From SCTD01 sp036675425 (GTDB lineage: Bacteria > Actinomycetota > Actinomycetes > Mycobacteriales > SCTD01): a stretch of 64,000 bases of DNA. Positions within the stretch are counted from its first letter, which is position 1. Each line of letters begins with the position of its first letter. Under the pieces are notes generated by a model. The model was not told the DNA's origin. It saw nothing but the letters and a program-made list of their open reading frames with translations, and searched no databases. Positions 37,793 to 45,938 of the stretch are shown one piece after another. The stretch is taken from NCBI GenBank assembly GCA_036675425.1, contig JAKFFB010000327.1:1-64000 (forward strand). Reading direction: 5' to 3'. The position numbers and the translations under genes are program-made.

Positions 37793-39229
37793 TCACAGTC
37801 CGCGCGGGACCGGTGACGCCCAGCGGTCGCGCCGCCGGGCAAGCCGGTCCGAACCCGGCATCGCGGACAGCTCCGCCAGGTGGGCGGCGGCGTCGGCCGG
37901 CTCGGCGAGCGCGTCGGCGACCCCCATCGCCAGCAGGTCGGCGGGGGTGATGCGCATCCGGTCGGCGCACTCCTCCTTCGGCCGCCGCAGCGCCGCCTGG
38001 GCGCCCTCGGGGCCGATCGCCGCGAAGTACGCCTCGGCGGTCACGAGCACCCGGTCCGCGGCGGCGGCGGCCAGTGCGCCGCCCGAGCCGCCCTCGCCGT
38101 GCACCAGGGCGAGGGTGGCGGTGGGGCAGTCGAGGAGGGCGTCCAGCGCCTCGCCCATCGCGGGGGCGATGCCCCCCTCCTCCGCGACCGTTCCCGGGTC
38201 GGCACCGGGGGTGTCCACCAGCGACAGCACCGGCAGTCCGAGACGCGCGGCCAGCCGGTACGCCCGGGCGGCCAGCCGGTAGCCGTTCGGCGTCGGTCGC
38301 CCGCCGAGCTCCGCAGCCAGCGCGACCCCGACGACCGGCATGCCGCCCAGCCGCCCGACGGCCGCCGCCACGGTCCGGTCGCCACCCGGGGCTCGCAGCG
38401 GCACCGACTCGGTCACGAGCTCGACCAGCAGGTCGGCCCCTGATCGGGTCCGTGCCCGCGACCGCAGCACCTGCTCCCAGCCCCCCGTTGCGTCCTGCTC
38501 GGAGGAGCGCCCCGACGCTGGGGGCAGCAGGACGCTCGGGGTCGCCGGGGAGCTGGGCGTCGCCGGGGAGCTGGGCGTCGCCGGGGCGAGGGCGGCCAGG
38601 ACGCGGTCCAGCCACCCGGCGACGTCCTCGCCCGGCAGCACGGCGTCGACGAGCCCGGCGGCGTACGCCGACTCGGCCGTGTGCGAGCCCTTGGGCGGCA
38701 GCACGCCGGTGAAGGCCTCCACGACCCGTGGCCCGGCGAAGCCCACGGTCGCGCCCGCCACGGCGATCCGCAGGTCGGCCGCCGACACCACGCTGATCCA
38801 GACCCCGCCGGTCGTCGGGGCGTCGGCGACCGACAGGTGCGGCAGCCCGGCGTCGGCGAGCTCCCGCAGCGCGATCCGGGCACGGGGGATGCCGACCAGC
38901 GCGGCCATCCCCTCCTGCAGGCGCGTGCCGCCGGACCGGACCACGGTCAGCAGCGGCCGCCGCTCCTCGACGGCCAGCGCAGCGGCAGCGGCCAGCGCCG
39001 TCGCGTCGTCCTCGCCGAAGCTCCCGCCCTGGACGCGGAAGTCCCACGTCGCGGCGATCGGGCCGCGGGGGAGCCGCCACACCGAGACCGCTGCGCGCGG
39101 CTCGTACCCGGGCCAGGCGGCGGGGTTCCGGGCGGCCGCGGGCACCTCGACCCGGGTCGCGCCGGCCAGCAGGTCCGCACGCCAGTCCGAGGGGGTCTCC
39201 ACGGCCGCGTACTCTCCCATCGTCCGCAT
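37793..39229 (-). CDS. Single-chain AccD/AccA-type acyl-CoA carboxyltransferase
   Basis: 478 residues from the ATG at 39229 (GGAGGAG upstream). The N-terminal half has an AccD-like SGGTRLQEGMAAL; the C-terminal half has AccA-like RAYRLAARLGLPVLSLVDTPGADPG and GEGGSGGALAAAAADRVLV...AIGPEGAQAAL. The beta-subunit zinc finger is absent. A Pro/Ser/Thr linker with tandem repeats joins the halves. It transfers carboxyl from biotin to an acyl-CoA, which requires a biotin carboxylase/BCCP partner not present here. Divergent from a B12-binding mutase subunit only 21 bp away, hinting at propionyl/methylmalonyl metabolism. Confidence 0.75.
   Translation of the reverse strand: MRTMGEYAAVETPSDWRADLLAGATRVEVPAAARNPAAWPGYEPRAAVSVWRLPRGPIAATWDFRVQGGSFGEDDATALAAAAALAVEERRPLLTVVRSGGTRLQEGMAALVGIPRARIALRELADAGLPHLSVADAPTTGGVWISVVSAADLRIAVAGATVGFAGPRVVEAFTGVLPPKGSHTAESAYAAGLVDAVLPGEDVAGWLDRVLAALAPATPSSPATPSSPATPSVLLPPASGRSSEQDATGGWEQVLRSRARTRSGADLLVELVTESVPLRAPGGDRTVAAAVGRLGGMPVVGVALAAELGGRPTPNGYRLAARAYRLAARLGLPVLSLVDTPGADPGTVAEEGGIAPAMGEALDALLDCPTATLALVHGEGGSGGALAAAAADRVLVTAEAYFAAIGPEGAQAALRRPKEECADRMRITPADLLAMGVADALAEPADAAAHLAELSAMPGSDRLARRRDRWASPVPRGL
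38541..38590 (-). repeat. 18-bp tandem repeat in the carboxyltransferase linker
   Basis: gtcgccggggagctgggc occurs at 38541-38558 and 38559-38576, with a partial third copy; it encodes ATPSSP units. Confidence 0.85.
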
Positions 39230-39250
39230 CGCTCCTCCAGGGAGGCACCG

Positions 39251-39664
39251 ATGGCCGCTCCCGGCCGCATCCGCGTCGTCGTCGCCAAGCCCGGCCTCGA
39301 CGGGCACGACCGCGGTGCCAAGGTGGTCGCCCGCGCCCTCCGCGACGCCGGCATGGAGGTCATCTACACCGGCCTGCACCAGACGCCGGAGCAGATCGTC
39401 GAGACCGTCATCCAGGAGGACGCCGACTGCGTGGGCCTGTCGGTCCTGTCCGGCGCGCACCTCACGCTGTTCCAGCGCGTGATGGACCTGCTCCGGGACC
39501 GCGACGCCGGTGACGTCGTCGTCTTCGGCGGCGGGATCATCCCCGAGGACGACATCCCCCTGCTGCGCGACATGGGCGTCGCCACCGTCTTCACGCCCGG
39601 CACCACGACCGAGTCGATCGTCACCTGGGTGCGCGACAACGTCGGGTCGCCGACCGCCGCCTGA
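39251..39664 (+). CDS. Cobalamin-binding subunit of a methylmalonyl-CoA mutase-type enzyme
   Basis: 137 residues. B12-binding Rossmann domain with the base-off/His-on motif AKPGLDGHDRGAKVVARALRD, then VGLSVLSGAHL and VFGGGIIPEDD. It matches the small stand-alone cobalamin-binding subunit of acyl-CoA mutases; the large catalytic subunit is not in the window. ATG 39251 follows GGGAGG. Its Shine-Dalgarno overlaps that of the divergent carboxyltransferase gene. Confidence 0.88.
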   Translation: MAAPGRIRVVVAKPGLDGHDRGAKVVARALRDAGMEVIYTGLHQTPEQIVETVIQEDADCVGLSVLSGAHLTLFQRVMDLLRDRDAGDVVVFGGGIIPEDDIPLLRDMGVATVFTPGTTTESIVTWVRDNVGSPTAA

Positions 39665-39668
39665 TCTC

Positions 39669-41666
39669 CTAGGGGCGGCCCGTACGCCGCCGTCGCGCGG
39701 CGAGCCCGGCCCCGAGGACCAGCACCGCTGCCAGCGGCAGCAGCCCCGGGATCCCGGTCGTCGGCAGCTGCGGCGCTGCCGACGGGCCCGTCGGCACCGG
39801 CGGTCGCACCACCGGCGGCACGACCCGCGCCAGCACGCCGGGCAGCGAGAACGTCGAGCCCGCGCCGGTCGCGACGGTGACGACGTCCGGCAGCTTGCGG
39901 TTGTAGGACGTGGCGTCCGTCGCGGCGAGGGTCAGCCGCACCGCGTGCCCGGGCTCGAAGCGGTGCGCGAAGCCGAGCAGGTTCATCGTGACCGGCTCCG
40001 CGAGGTCCGCCGACGGCACGCGCACCGGCGAGATCAGCCGGCGGATGAGCGTCGCGGTGCCGTCGGGCGCGACGTCGTAGACCTTGCCGAACATCACCAG
40101 GTCGCCGACGCCGCTGTGCGACAGCCGCAGCGTCGCCCGCGGCACGCCGACGCTGACCAGCCCGTCGGGGAAGGGCTCCGACGTGAAGGAGACCGACTGC
40201 CCCGGCTGCTCGCTCGGCGGCAGCGGGACCTGCGGGCTGGAGGCCGGGCCGCTGAAGTTGGAGGTCTCGGAGTAGGCCGGCGGGACCCCTCCCAGCGGGT
40301 TGACGAAGGAGGCGCTGCCCTCGACGGCCGCGTCACGCACCAGGGCGTCCGACCCCGAGAGCGTGAACGCGAGAGACGGCATCGCCGGGAACGCCGGCGC
40401 CTGCCCGTACTGCTCGTCGTTGGCGCCTGCGCCGCCGTACTCCGTCCAGTCCTGGAACCAGGTGAAGCCGGGGGACGGGTCGTCGATCCCGCGCAGCGCC
40501 TCGTCGAGGAAGGCCAGCGTGCGCAGCGAGAGGTAGCAGTCGTCCAGCCCGCGGAAGTCCTCGCCGCCGGTGCCGCGGCCGTAGACGTCGCACTCGCCCG
40601 GCAGCGAGTCGTAGCCGCCGTGCCCGCCGGAGTTCCAGATCATCTTGACCGGCACGCGGTTCCGCCTGAGCGCGGTGTAGGTGCTCACCGCGTCGTTGAG
40701 GTTGAAGAGCGTGTCCGCCTGCCCCTGGACGATCAGCGTCGGGACGCGCAGCCGCTCGATCTGCGTCGCGCCCGAGGAGTCGGCCAGCAGCGCGCGGTCC
40801 TCGTCGGTCGCGTCACCGGTGGTCGACACCGTGGCGAACGTCCGGCACACCTCGGTGTGGAAGCCCAGGCACGGGACTTCCGCGACCTCGGTCGGCTCGC
40901 CGCTCGCGAGCTTGTCCTGCACGCACGTGCCGGCCGGCTCCGGCGGCAGCCCGGGCGGGGTACCGCCGATCGGGTTGCCGTTGCCGGAGGCGAAGAACAG
41001 CGACGTCCACTCCTGCTTGAAGACGCCCTGGTCGTTGAGCGTGTGCGAGAAGCCGGTCGGGTCGCCGGGGACGACGCGGTTGTTCGGGTTCAGGCTGTAC
41101 TGCAGGGCGTTCCACGTGCGGCCGGGCGAGATCGCGTGGATGCGGGGGTCGTTCTCGGCGAGGTTGAGCTGGATGCCACCGCCGTACGACCCGCCGACCA
41201 TCCCGACGACGGAGCCGTTCTCGTCGTGCAGCACGTCGGGCCGGGGGTCCAGCACCTTGGTGATGAGCTGCTGGGCGTCCTTCACGTCGTACGTCCTGCT
41301 CTGCAGCGCGACGCAGCCGGTCGAGGCGCCGAAGCCCTGCGCGGTGTAGGTCAGGACGACGTAGCCGTGCCGGGCGAGGAAGGTCGCGTGGGCGACGACC
41401 TCCGTCGCGAGCTTGGTCAGGCCGAAGCCGTGGGTGATGAGGATCGCCGGCTGCGGGGTGGCGGCGGTGGCGCCGGTCGGGACGTAGAGGCGGGTGTCGA
41501 TCGTCGTGGCGTCGTCGTCCGCAGGCCCGTCGACCACCTCCACGAGCGCGTCCGCCGTGACGAACGACTGCGTCCCGGACCGCGGCGTCACCTCATCGGC
41601 GGCGGCCGGGACGACGGCGGTGAGGACGAGAGCGCACGAGAGGGCGACAGCGGCGCGACGGATCAT
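39669..41666 (-). CDS. LPXTG-anchored S15/CocE-like alpha/beta hydrolase
   Basis: 665 residues. Signal peptide (MIRRAAVALSCALVLTAVVPAAA), hydrolase core (PAILITHGFGLTKLA, nucleophile Ser in MVGGSYGGGIQ), a C-terminal beta domain, and a sortase signal: LPTTG at 634-638, a 19-residue hydrophobic segment and the tail RRRRTGRP. It is therefore predicted to be covalently attached to peptidoglycan by a class E/A-type sortase encoded elsewhere. Peptidase or esterase activity on extracellular substrates is likely; the substrate is unknown. Confidence 0.85.
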   Translation of the reverse strand: MIRRAAVALSCALVLTAVVPAAADEVTPRSGTQSFVTADALVEVVDGPADDDATTIDTRLYVPTGATAATPQPAILITHGFGLTKLATEVVAHATFLARHGYVVLTYTAQGFGASTGCVALQSRTYDVKDAQQLITKVLDPRPDVLHDENGSVVGMVGGSYGGGIQLNLAENDPRIHAISPGRTWNALQYSLNPNNRVVPGDPTGFSHTLNDQGVFKQEWTSLFFASGNGNPIGGTPPGLPPEPAGTCVQDKLASGEPTEVAEVPCLGFHTEVCRTFATVSTTGDATDEDRALLADSSGATQIERLRVPTLIVQGQADTLFNLNDAVSTYTALRRNRVPVKMIWNSGGHGGYDSLPGECDVYGRGTGGEDFRGLDDCYLSLRTLAFLDEALRGIDDPSPGFTWFQDWTEYGGAGANDEQYGQAPAFPAMPSLAFTLSGSDALVRDAAVEGSASFVNPLGGVPPAYSETSNFSGPASSPQVPLPPSEQPGQSVSFTSEPFPDGLVSVGVPRATLRLSHSGVGDLVMFGKVYDVAPDGTATLIRRLISPVRVPSADLAEPVTMNLLGFAHRFEPGHAVRLTLAATDATSYNRKLPDVVTVATGAGSTFSLPGVLARVVPPVVRPPVPTGPSAAPQLPTTGIPGLLPLAAVLVLGAGLAARRRRTGRP

Positions 41667-41701
41667 GCTGCAGTGTGCGGTGTCCGGCGCGCGTCGGGGC
41701 G

Positions 41702-41718
41702 GTTTCCGGCCGGGAAAC
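41702..41718. promoter_or_regulatory. Palindrome GTTTCC-GGCCG-GGAAAC
   Basis: Perfect 6-bp arms in the 112-bp region between the divergent LPXTG hydrolase gene and sucC, directly upstream of the putative sucC -10; an operator candidate. Confidence 0.4.
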
Positions 41719-41727
41719 GGCGCTGGC

Positions 41728-41733
41728 TACCCT
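41728..41733 (+). promoter_or_regulatory. Putative -10 TACCCT of sucCD
   Basis: TACCCT ~46 nt before the sucC start, giving a leader of ~39 nt that contains an 8-bp inverted repeat (CTCGATCG 41732-41739, CGATCGAG 41758-41765). Confidence 0.4.
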
Positions 41734-41778
41734 CGATCGACAGATCGCGACGATCCCCGATCGAGAACAGGACCCCCC

Positions 41779-42951
41779 GTGGACCTCATGGAGTACCAGG
41801 CGAAGGAGCTCTTCGCCAAGCACGGCGTGCCCGTGCTGCCCGGCGAGACGGTGGACACGGCCGAGGCCGCCCGCGCCGTCGCCGAGCGCATCGGCAAGCA
41901 GGTCGTCGTCAAGGCGCAGGTCAAGACCGGCGGTCGCGGCAAGGCCGGCGGCGTCAAGCTGGCCGAGACGCCCGACGAGGCCGTTGAGAAGGCCCAGGGG
42001 ATCCTCGGCCTGGACATCAAGGGCCACATCGTCCACAAGGTGCTGGTCACCGAGGCGAGCGACATCGAGACCGAGTACTACGTCTCGTTCCTGCTCGACC
42101 GGGCCAACCGCTCCTACCTCGCCATGTGCAGCGCCGAGGGCGGCATGGAGATCGAGCAGCTCGCGGTGGAGCGCCCGGAGGCGCTGGCCCGGGTCGCCGT
42201 CGACCCCGTCGAGGGCGTCGACGAGAAGAAGGCCCGCGAGATCGCCGAGGCCGGCAAGATCCCGGCCGACGTCATCGACGAGGTCACCCGGATCCTGGTC
42301 AGCATGTGGAAGGTCTTCGTCGAGGAGGAGGCCACCCTCGTCGAGATCAACCCGCTGTGCCGTACGCCTGACGGCCGCATCGTCGCCCTCGACGGCAAGG
42401 TCACCCTCGACGCGAACGCGGAGTTCCGGCACGAGGACGTCTTCACGACCTACGCCGACGTCGTCGCCGACGACGACCTCGAGGGCCGCGCGAAGAAGAA
42501 GGGCCTCAACTACGTCAAGCTCGACGGTCAGGTCGGCATCATCGGCAACGGCGCGGGTCTGGTCATGTCGACCCTCGACGTCGTGGCGTACGCCGGTGAG
42601 GCCCACGGCGGCGTCAAGCCCGCGAACTTCCTCGACATCGGCGGCGGCGCCTCGGCGCAGGTCATGGCCGACGGCCTCGAGATCATCCTGAGCGACCCGG
42701 ACGTCCGCTCCGTCTTCGTCAACGTCTTCGGCGGGATCACCTCCTGCGACGCCGTGGCGAACGGCATCGTGCAGGCGCTCGAGATGCTCGGCGACAAGGA
42801 GACCAAGCCGCTGGTGGTCCGGCTCGACGGCAACAACGTCGAGGAGGGGCACCGCATCCTCGAGGACGCGAAGCACCCGCTGGTCACCGTCGTCGACACC
42901 ATGGACGGAGCTGCCGACAAGGCCGCCGAGCTCGCGAACAAGGGGGCCTAG
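41779..42951 (+). CDS. sucC: Succinyl-CoA synthetase, beta subunit
   Basis: 390 residues. ATP-grasp domain (GKQVVVKAQVKTGGRGKAGGVKLA, LVEINPLCRTPDGRIVALDGKVTLD) and C-terminal CoA-ligase domain (IGNGAGLVMSTLDV, NFLDIGGGAS, VFVNVFGGITSCD). GTG 41779 (MDLMEYQAKELFAKHG) matches family N-termini; ATG 41788 is an in-frame alternative. Catalyses the substrate-level phosphorylation step of the TCA cycle with SucD, encoded 2 nt downstream. Confidence 0.95.
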   Translation: MDLMEYQAKELFAKHGVPVLPGETVDTAEAARAVAERIGKQVVVKAQVKTGGRGKAGGVKLAETPDEAVEKAQGILGLDIKGHIVHKVLVTEASDIETEYYVSFLLDRANRSYLAMCSAEGGMEIEQLAVERPEALARVAVDPVEGVDEKKAREIAEAGKIPADVIDEVTRILVSMWKVFVEEEATLVEINPLCRTPDGRIVALDGKVTLDANAEFRHEDVFTTYADVVADDDLEGRAKKKGLNYVKLDGQVGIIGNGAGLVMSTLDVVAYAGEAHGGVKPANFLDIGGGASAQVMADGLEIILSDPDVRSVFVNVFGGITSCDAVANGIVQALEMLGDKETKPLVVRLDGNNVEEGHRILEDAKHPLVTVVDTMDGAADKAAELANKGA

Positions 42952-42953
42952 TC

Positions 42954-43844
42954 ATGGCGATCTTCCTCACTGCAGACAGCAAGGTCATCGTCCAGGGCAT
43001 GACCGGCTCCGAGGGCATGAAGCACACCCGCCGGATGCTCGCGTCCGGCACGCAGGTCGTGGGAGGCGTCAACCCGAAGAAGGCCGGCACGTCCGTCGAC
43101 GTCGACGGCACCTCGGTGCCCGTCTTCGGGACCGTGGCCGAGGCCATGAAGGAGACCGGCGCGGACGTCAGCGTCATCTTCGTCCCGCCGGCCTTCGCCA
43201 AGGGCGCCGTCGTCGAGGCGATCGACGCCGAGATCCCGCTCGCGGTGGTCATCACCGAGGGCATCCCGGTGCACGACAGCGCCTGGTTCTGGACCTACAG
43301 CAAGGGCAAGAGCACCCGCATCATCGGCCCGAACTGCCCGGGCCTGATCAGCCCCGGGAAGTCCAACGCCGGCATCATCCCGGCCACGATCGCGCCGAAC
43401 GCCGGTCGGATCGGGCTGGTCTCGAAGTCCGGCACGCTGACCTACCAGATGATGTACGAGCTGCGCGAGTTCGGCTTCTCGACCGCCGTCGGCATCGGCG
43501 GCGACCCGGTCATCGGCACGACGCACATCGACTGCCTGGAGGCCTTCGAGGCCGACCCGGAGACCGACGCGATCGTGATGATCGGCGAGATCGGCGGCGA
43601 CGCCGAGGAGCGCGCGGCCGACTACATCAAGGCGCACGTGACGAAGCCGGTCGTCGGCTACGTCGCCGGGTTCACCGCGCCCGAGGGCAAGACCATGGGC
43701 CACGCCGGCGCCATCGTCTCCGGCTCCTCCGGCACGGCGCAGGCCAAGCAGGACGCCCTCGAGGCGGCCGGCGTGAAGGTCGGCAAGACGCCGTCCGCCA
43801 CGGCCGACCTGATGCGCGAGATCATGAAGGGCCTGCAGAAGTAG
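42954..43844 (+). CDS. sucD: Succinyl-CoA synthetase, alpha subunit
   Basis: 296 residues. CoA-binding N-terminus (VIVQGMTGSEGMKHTRRM), IGPNCPGLISPGKSNAGIIP, and the phosphohistidine in KTMGHAGAIVSGSSGTAQAK. Same operon as sucC. A long hairpin begins 19 nt after the stop. Confidence 0.96.
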   Translation: MAIFLTADSKVIVQGMTGSEGMKHTRRMLASGTQVVGGVNPKKAGTSVDVDGTSVPVFGTVAEAMKETGADVSVIFVPPAFAKGAVVEAIDAEIPLAVVITEGIPVHDSAWFWTYSKGKSTRIIGPNCPGLISPGKSNAGIIPATIAPNAGRIGLVSKSGTLTYQMMYELREFGFSTAVGIGGDPVIGTTHIDCLEAFEADPETDAIVMIGEIGGDAEERAADYIKAHVTKPVVGYVAGFTAPEGKTMGHAGAIVSGSSGTAQAKQDALEAAGVKVGKTPSATADLMREIMKGLQK

Positions 43845-43862
43845 GTCCCCGCACTGCCCCGA

Positions 43863-43920
43863 CGATCTTCGTCATCTGGGGCGCGCCACTGCGTGTCGCG
43901 CCGCCAGATGACGAAGATCG
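43863..43920. repeat. Long perfect inverted repeat after sucD (probable terminator)
   Basis: CGATCTTCGTCATCTGG (43863-43879) pairs perfectly with CCAGATGACGAAGATCG (43904-43920), extended inward by GGCGCG/CGCGCC with one bulge: ~23 bp of stem. The strongest hairpin in the window. Confidence 0.8.
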
Positions 43921-43994
43921 CGGTGTTTGTGGGGGTGGCACCCCGGCGAGCCGCCCCGCGAGGGGAGGCGGAGGCTGGGACAGTCGGACTCGCC

Positions 43995-45209
43995 ATGACC
44001 GAGACGCTGAACCGCCCCTCCCGCCCGTCGCCGATGCCGCCACGGCGGTCGGCGTCCGAGCCGGCGTCGCGGAGCCCGCTCGCGCTCGGGGCGGGCGCCG
44101 GCGTGTGGGCGGTCGCGGCCGGGCTGCTGGTCGTCGCGCTGCCGCTGCTGCTCTTCTGGGCGGTGGACAGCCGCTCCGGCACCGGCTGGGGCGAGGTGCT
44201 GCGGGGCGCCGGAAGGTTCTGGCTGCTCGCCCACGGTGCGAGCCTCGACGTGCCGGGCGGCAGGGTCGCTCTCACCCCGCTCGGGCTGATGCTCGTCCCG
44301 CTCGGCCTCGTCGCCCGCTTCGCCGCCTCCGCCGCGCGTGACGCGGTCCCCACCGGGCTGCGCCCGGCGGCAGGGCTGGCTCTCGCGGTCGCCGTGCCGT
44401 ACTCCGTGCTGGCGCTCCTCGTCGCGATCCTCTGCACGGGACCGGACGTCCACGTCTCACCGGTGCAGTCGCTGCTGGGCGCCCTGCTGGTCGCCGGCTC
44501 CGGCGCCGCCGTCGGCGTCCTGCGGCCGGCCCGGATGTGGCGGGCGGCGTGGTTCGCGCTGTCCGAGCGCACTCGCCGGCTGGCCGAGCCCGCCGCGGCG
44601 GCCACCGCGCTGCTGCTGGGGGCGGGAGCGCTGCTGGTCGGCGGCTCGCTGGTCGCGCACCTCCCGAAGGCCGTCGACCTGGCCGGCGCGTCCGACCCCG
44701 GCGCCGCCGGTGGTGCCGCGATGCTGCTCACCGGTCTCGCGCTGGTGCCCAACGCCGTCGTCTGGGGCGTGGCCTGGCTGACCGGTCCGGGCTTCGCGGT
44801 CGGGCTGGACACCGCCGTCGGGCCGTTCGGCCACGAGCTCGGACCGGTGCCGGCCCTCCCGCTGCTGGCCGCGCTGCCCGGCGGTGGCGTGCCCGAGTGG
44901 GTCGCCGTGCTCGTGCTGGCCGTCCCGCTGCTGGCCGGTGCGGTCGCGGGCCGTTCCGTCGCCCGGGCGCTGTCCGTGGCGGACGACCGGTCGTGGAAGC
45001 GCACCGCGGCGGAGGCCGCCGCTGTCGGACCGGTCTGCGGCGGAGTGCTCGGCCTGCTCGCCTGGATGTCCGGCGGAGCCGTCGGCGGCGAGCGGCTCGC
45101 TCAGGTCGGCCCCTCGGCCTGGGCGGTGCTGCTGGCGGTCAGCGCGACCGTCGCCGTCGGCTCGCTGGCCGGTGCCCTCGTGCAGCGCGCGCGGCTGCTG
45201 ACCGACTGA
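43995..45209 (+). CDS. perM: PerM/DUF6350-family polytopic membrane protein
   Basis: 404 residues from the ATG at 43995; about nine hydrophobic segments. The place between sucCD and purNH is that of mycobacterial perM, a membrane protein linked to cell division and persistence. Sequence evidence is mostly hydropathy and position; DUF6350-like stretches include LAHGASLDVPGGRVALTPLGLMLVPLGLVARF. Convergent with the DUF4190 pair; the two stops abut as TGATCA at 45207-45212. Confidence 0.75.
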   Translation: MTETLNRPSRPSPMPPRRSASEPASRSPLALGAGAGVWAVAAGLLVVALPLLLFWAVDSRSGTGWGEVLRGAGRFWLLAHGASLDVPGGRVALTPLGLMLVPLGLVARFAASAARDAVPTGLRPAAGLALAVAVPYSVLALLVAILCTGPDVHVSPVQSLLGALLVAGSGAAVGVLRPARMWRAAWFALSERTRRLAEPAAAATALLLGAGALLVGGSLVAHLPKAVDLAGASDPGAAGGAAMLLTGLALVPNAVVWGVAWLTGPGFAVGLDTAVGPFGHELGPVPALPLLAALPGGGVPEWVAVLVLAVPLLAGAVAGRSVARALSVADDRSWKRTAAEAAAVGPVCGGVLGLLAWMSGGAVGGERLAQVGPSAWAVLLAVSATVAVGSLAGALVQRARLLTD

Positions 45210-45398
45210 TCAGCCGGCGAGCAGCAGCAGCCCGACCGTCACGACCGAGCCGACGACGATCGCGGCCGTCGCGATGCCCTCGCCCGGCTCGCCCGACCGG
45301 CGCGCACGCGACCGCGCGACGAGCCCGAGGACGACGCCCATCGGCGCGAAGGCCACGGCGGAGACCAGTGCGCCGACGGCCAGGCCGTGCACGCTCAC
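45210..45398 (-). CDS. Small DUF4190-like membrane protein
   Basis: 62 residues from the GTG at 45398, overlapping the stop of the upstream gene (GTGA). Two hydrophobic helices separated by a basic, Gly-containing turn (RSRARRSGEPGEG), the pattern of the DUF4190 two-helix unit. It may be a partner subunit, or half of an ancestral duplicated protein. Function unknown. Confidence 0.65.
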   Translation of the reverse strand: MSVHGLAVGALVSAVAFAPMGVVLGLVARSRARRSGEPGEGIATAAIVVGSVVTVGLLLLAG

Positions 45399-45877
45399 TG
45401 CAGGCTGTCCTCGAACTGCTTCCTGCAGTCCTCGACCGCCTCCGGGTCGCCGGCGGCGTCCTGCAGGCAGTCGGTGAGGTTCGAGAACTCGCCGGTGCTG
45501 AACAGCGCGGCCACGCCGACGATGACGAGGACCGTCAGCAGGATCCCGACCGCGCCGGTGACGATGCCGGCCAGCGCCATCCCGCCGTTGCTCGCCTCGC
45601 GGCGCTTGGCCCGGCCGCGCCCCAGGAAGCCCAGGACCACGGCGACGATGCCGAACAGCCCGCCGATGAACAGGAACCACGTGACGAGGCTGAGGATGCC
45701 GAGCACGAGCGCGGCGGTGCCCAGCCCGTTGCGGTTGCCGGCCGGGACCGGCGGCATGCCGAACTGCTGCTGGCCGTACGCCGGCGGCGGGAAGCCGGGC
45801 GGGGTGCCGTAGGCCGGCGGCGGGGGGCCGGCGGGCTCGCCGCCCGGGCTCGCGAACGGGTCCTGCGGTGCGGTCAT
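45395..45877 (-). CDS. DUF4190-domain membrane protein
   Basis: 160 residues. Pro/Gly/Tyr-rich N-terminus (PPPAYGTPPGFPPPAYGQQ), then two membrane helices with the DUF4190 turn GRGRAKRREASNGGMALAGIVTG, and a soluble C-terminal tail with two Cys (LTDCLQDAAGDPEAVEDCRKQF). ATG 45877 has TAGCGT 6 nt upstream, a leaderless arrangement. Divergent from purN. Confidence 0.75.
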   Translation of the reverse strand: MTAPQDPFASPGGEPAGPPPPAYGTPPGFPPPAYGQQQFGMPPVPAGNRNGLGTAALVLGILSLVTWFLFIGGLFGIVAVVLGFLGRGRAKRREASNGGMALAGIVTGAVGILLTVLVIVGVAALFSTGEFSNLTDCLQDAAGDPEAVEDCRKQFEDSLQ

Positions 45878-45883
45878 GAGCCG

Positions 45884-45904
45884 ACGCTATCGCGCCGGTA
45901 GGGT
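45884..45904. promoter_or_regulatory. Divergent -10 hexamers of the DUF4190 gene and purN
   Basis: Minus-strand TAGCGT (45884-45889), 6 nt from ATG 45877; plus-strand TAGGGT (45899-45904), whose transcript would start near 45911, before the purN Shine-Dalgarno. Confidence 0.5.
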
Positions 45905-45938
45905 CGCCGGTGTTCGCACGCAGCCCTCTGGAGGAGCC

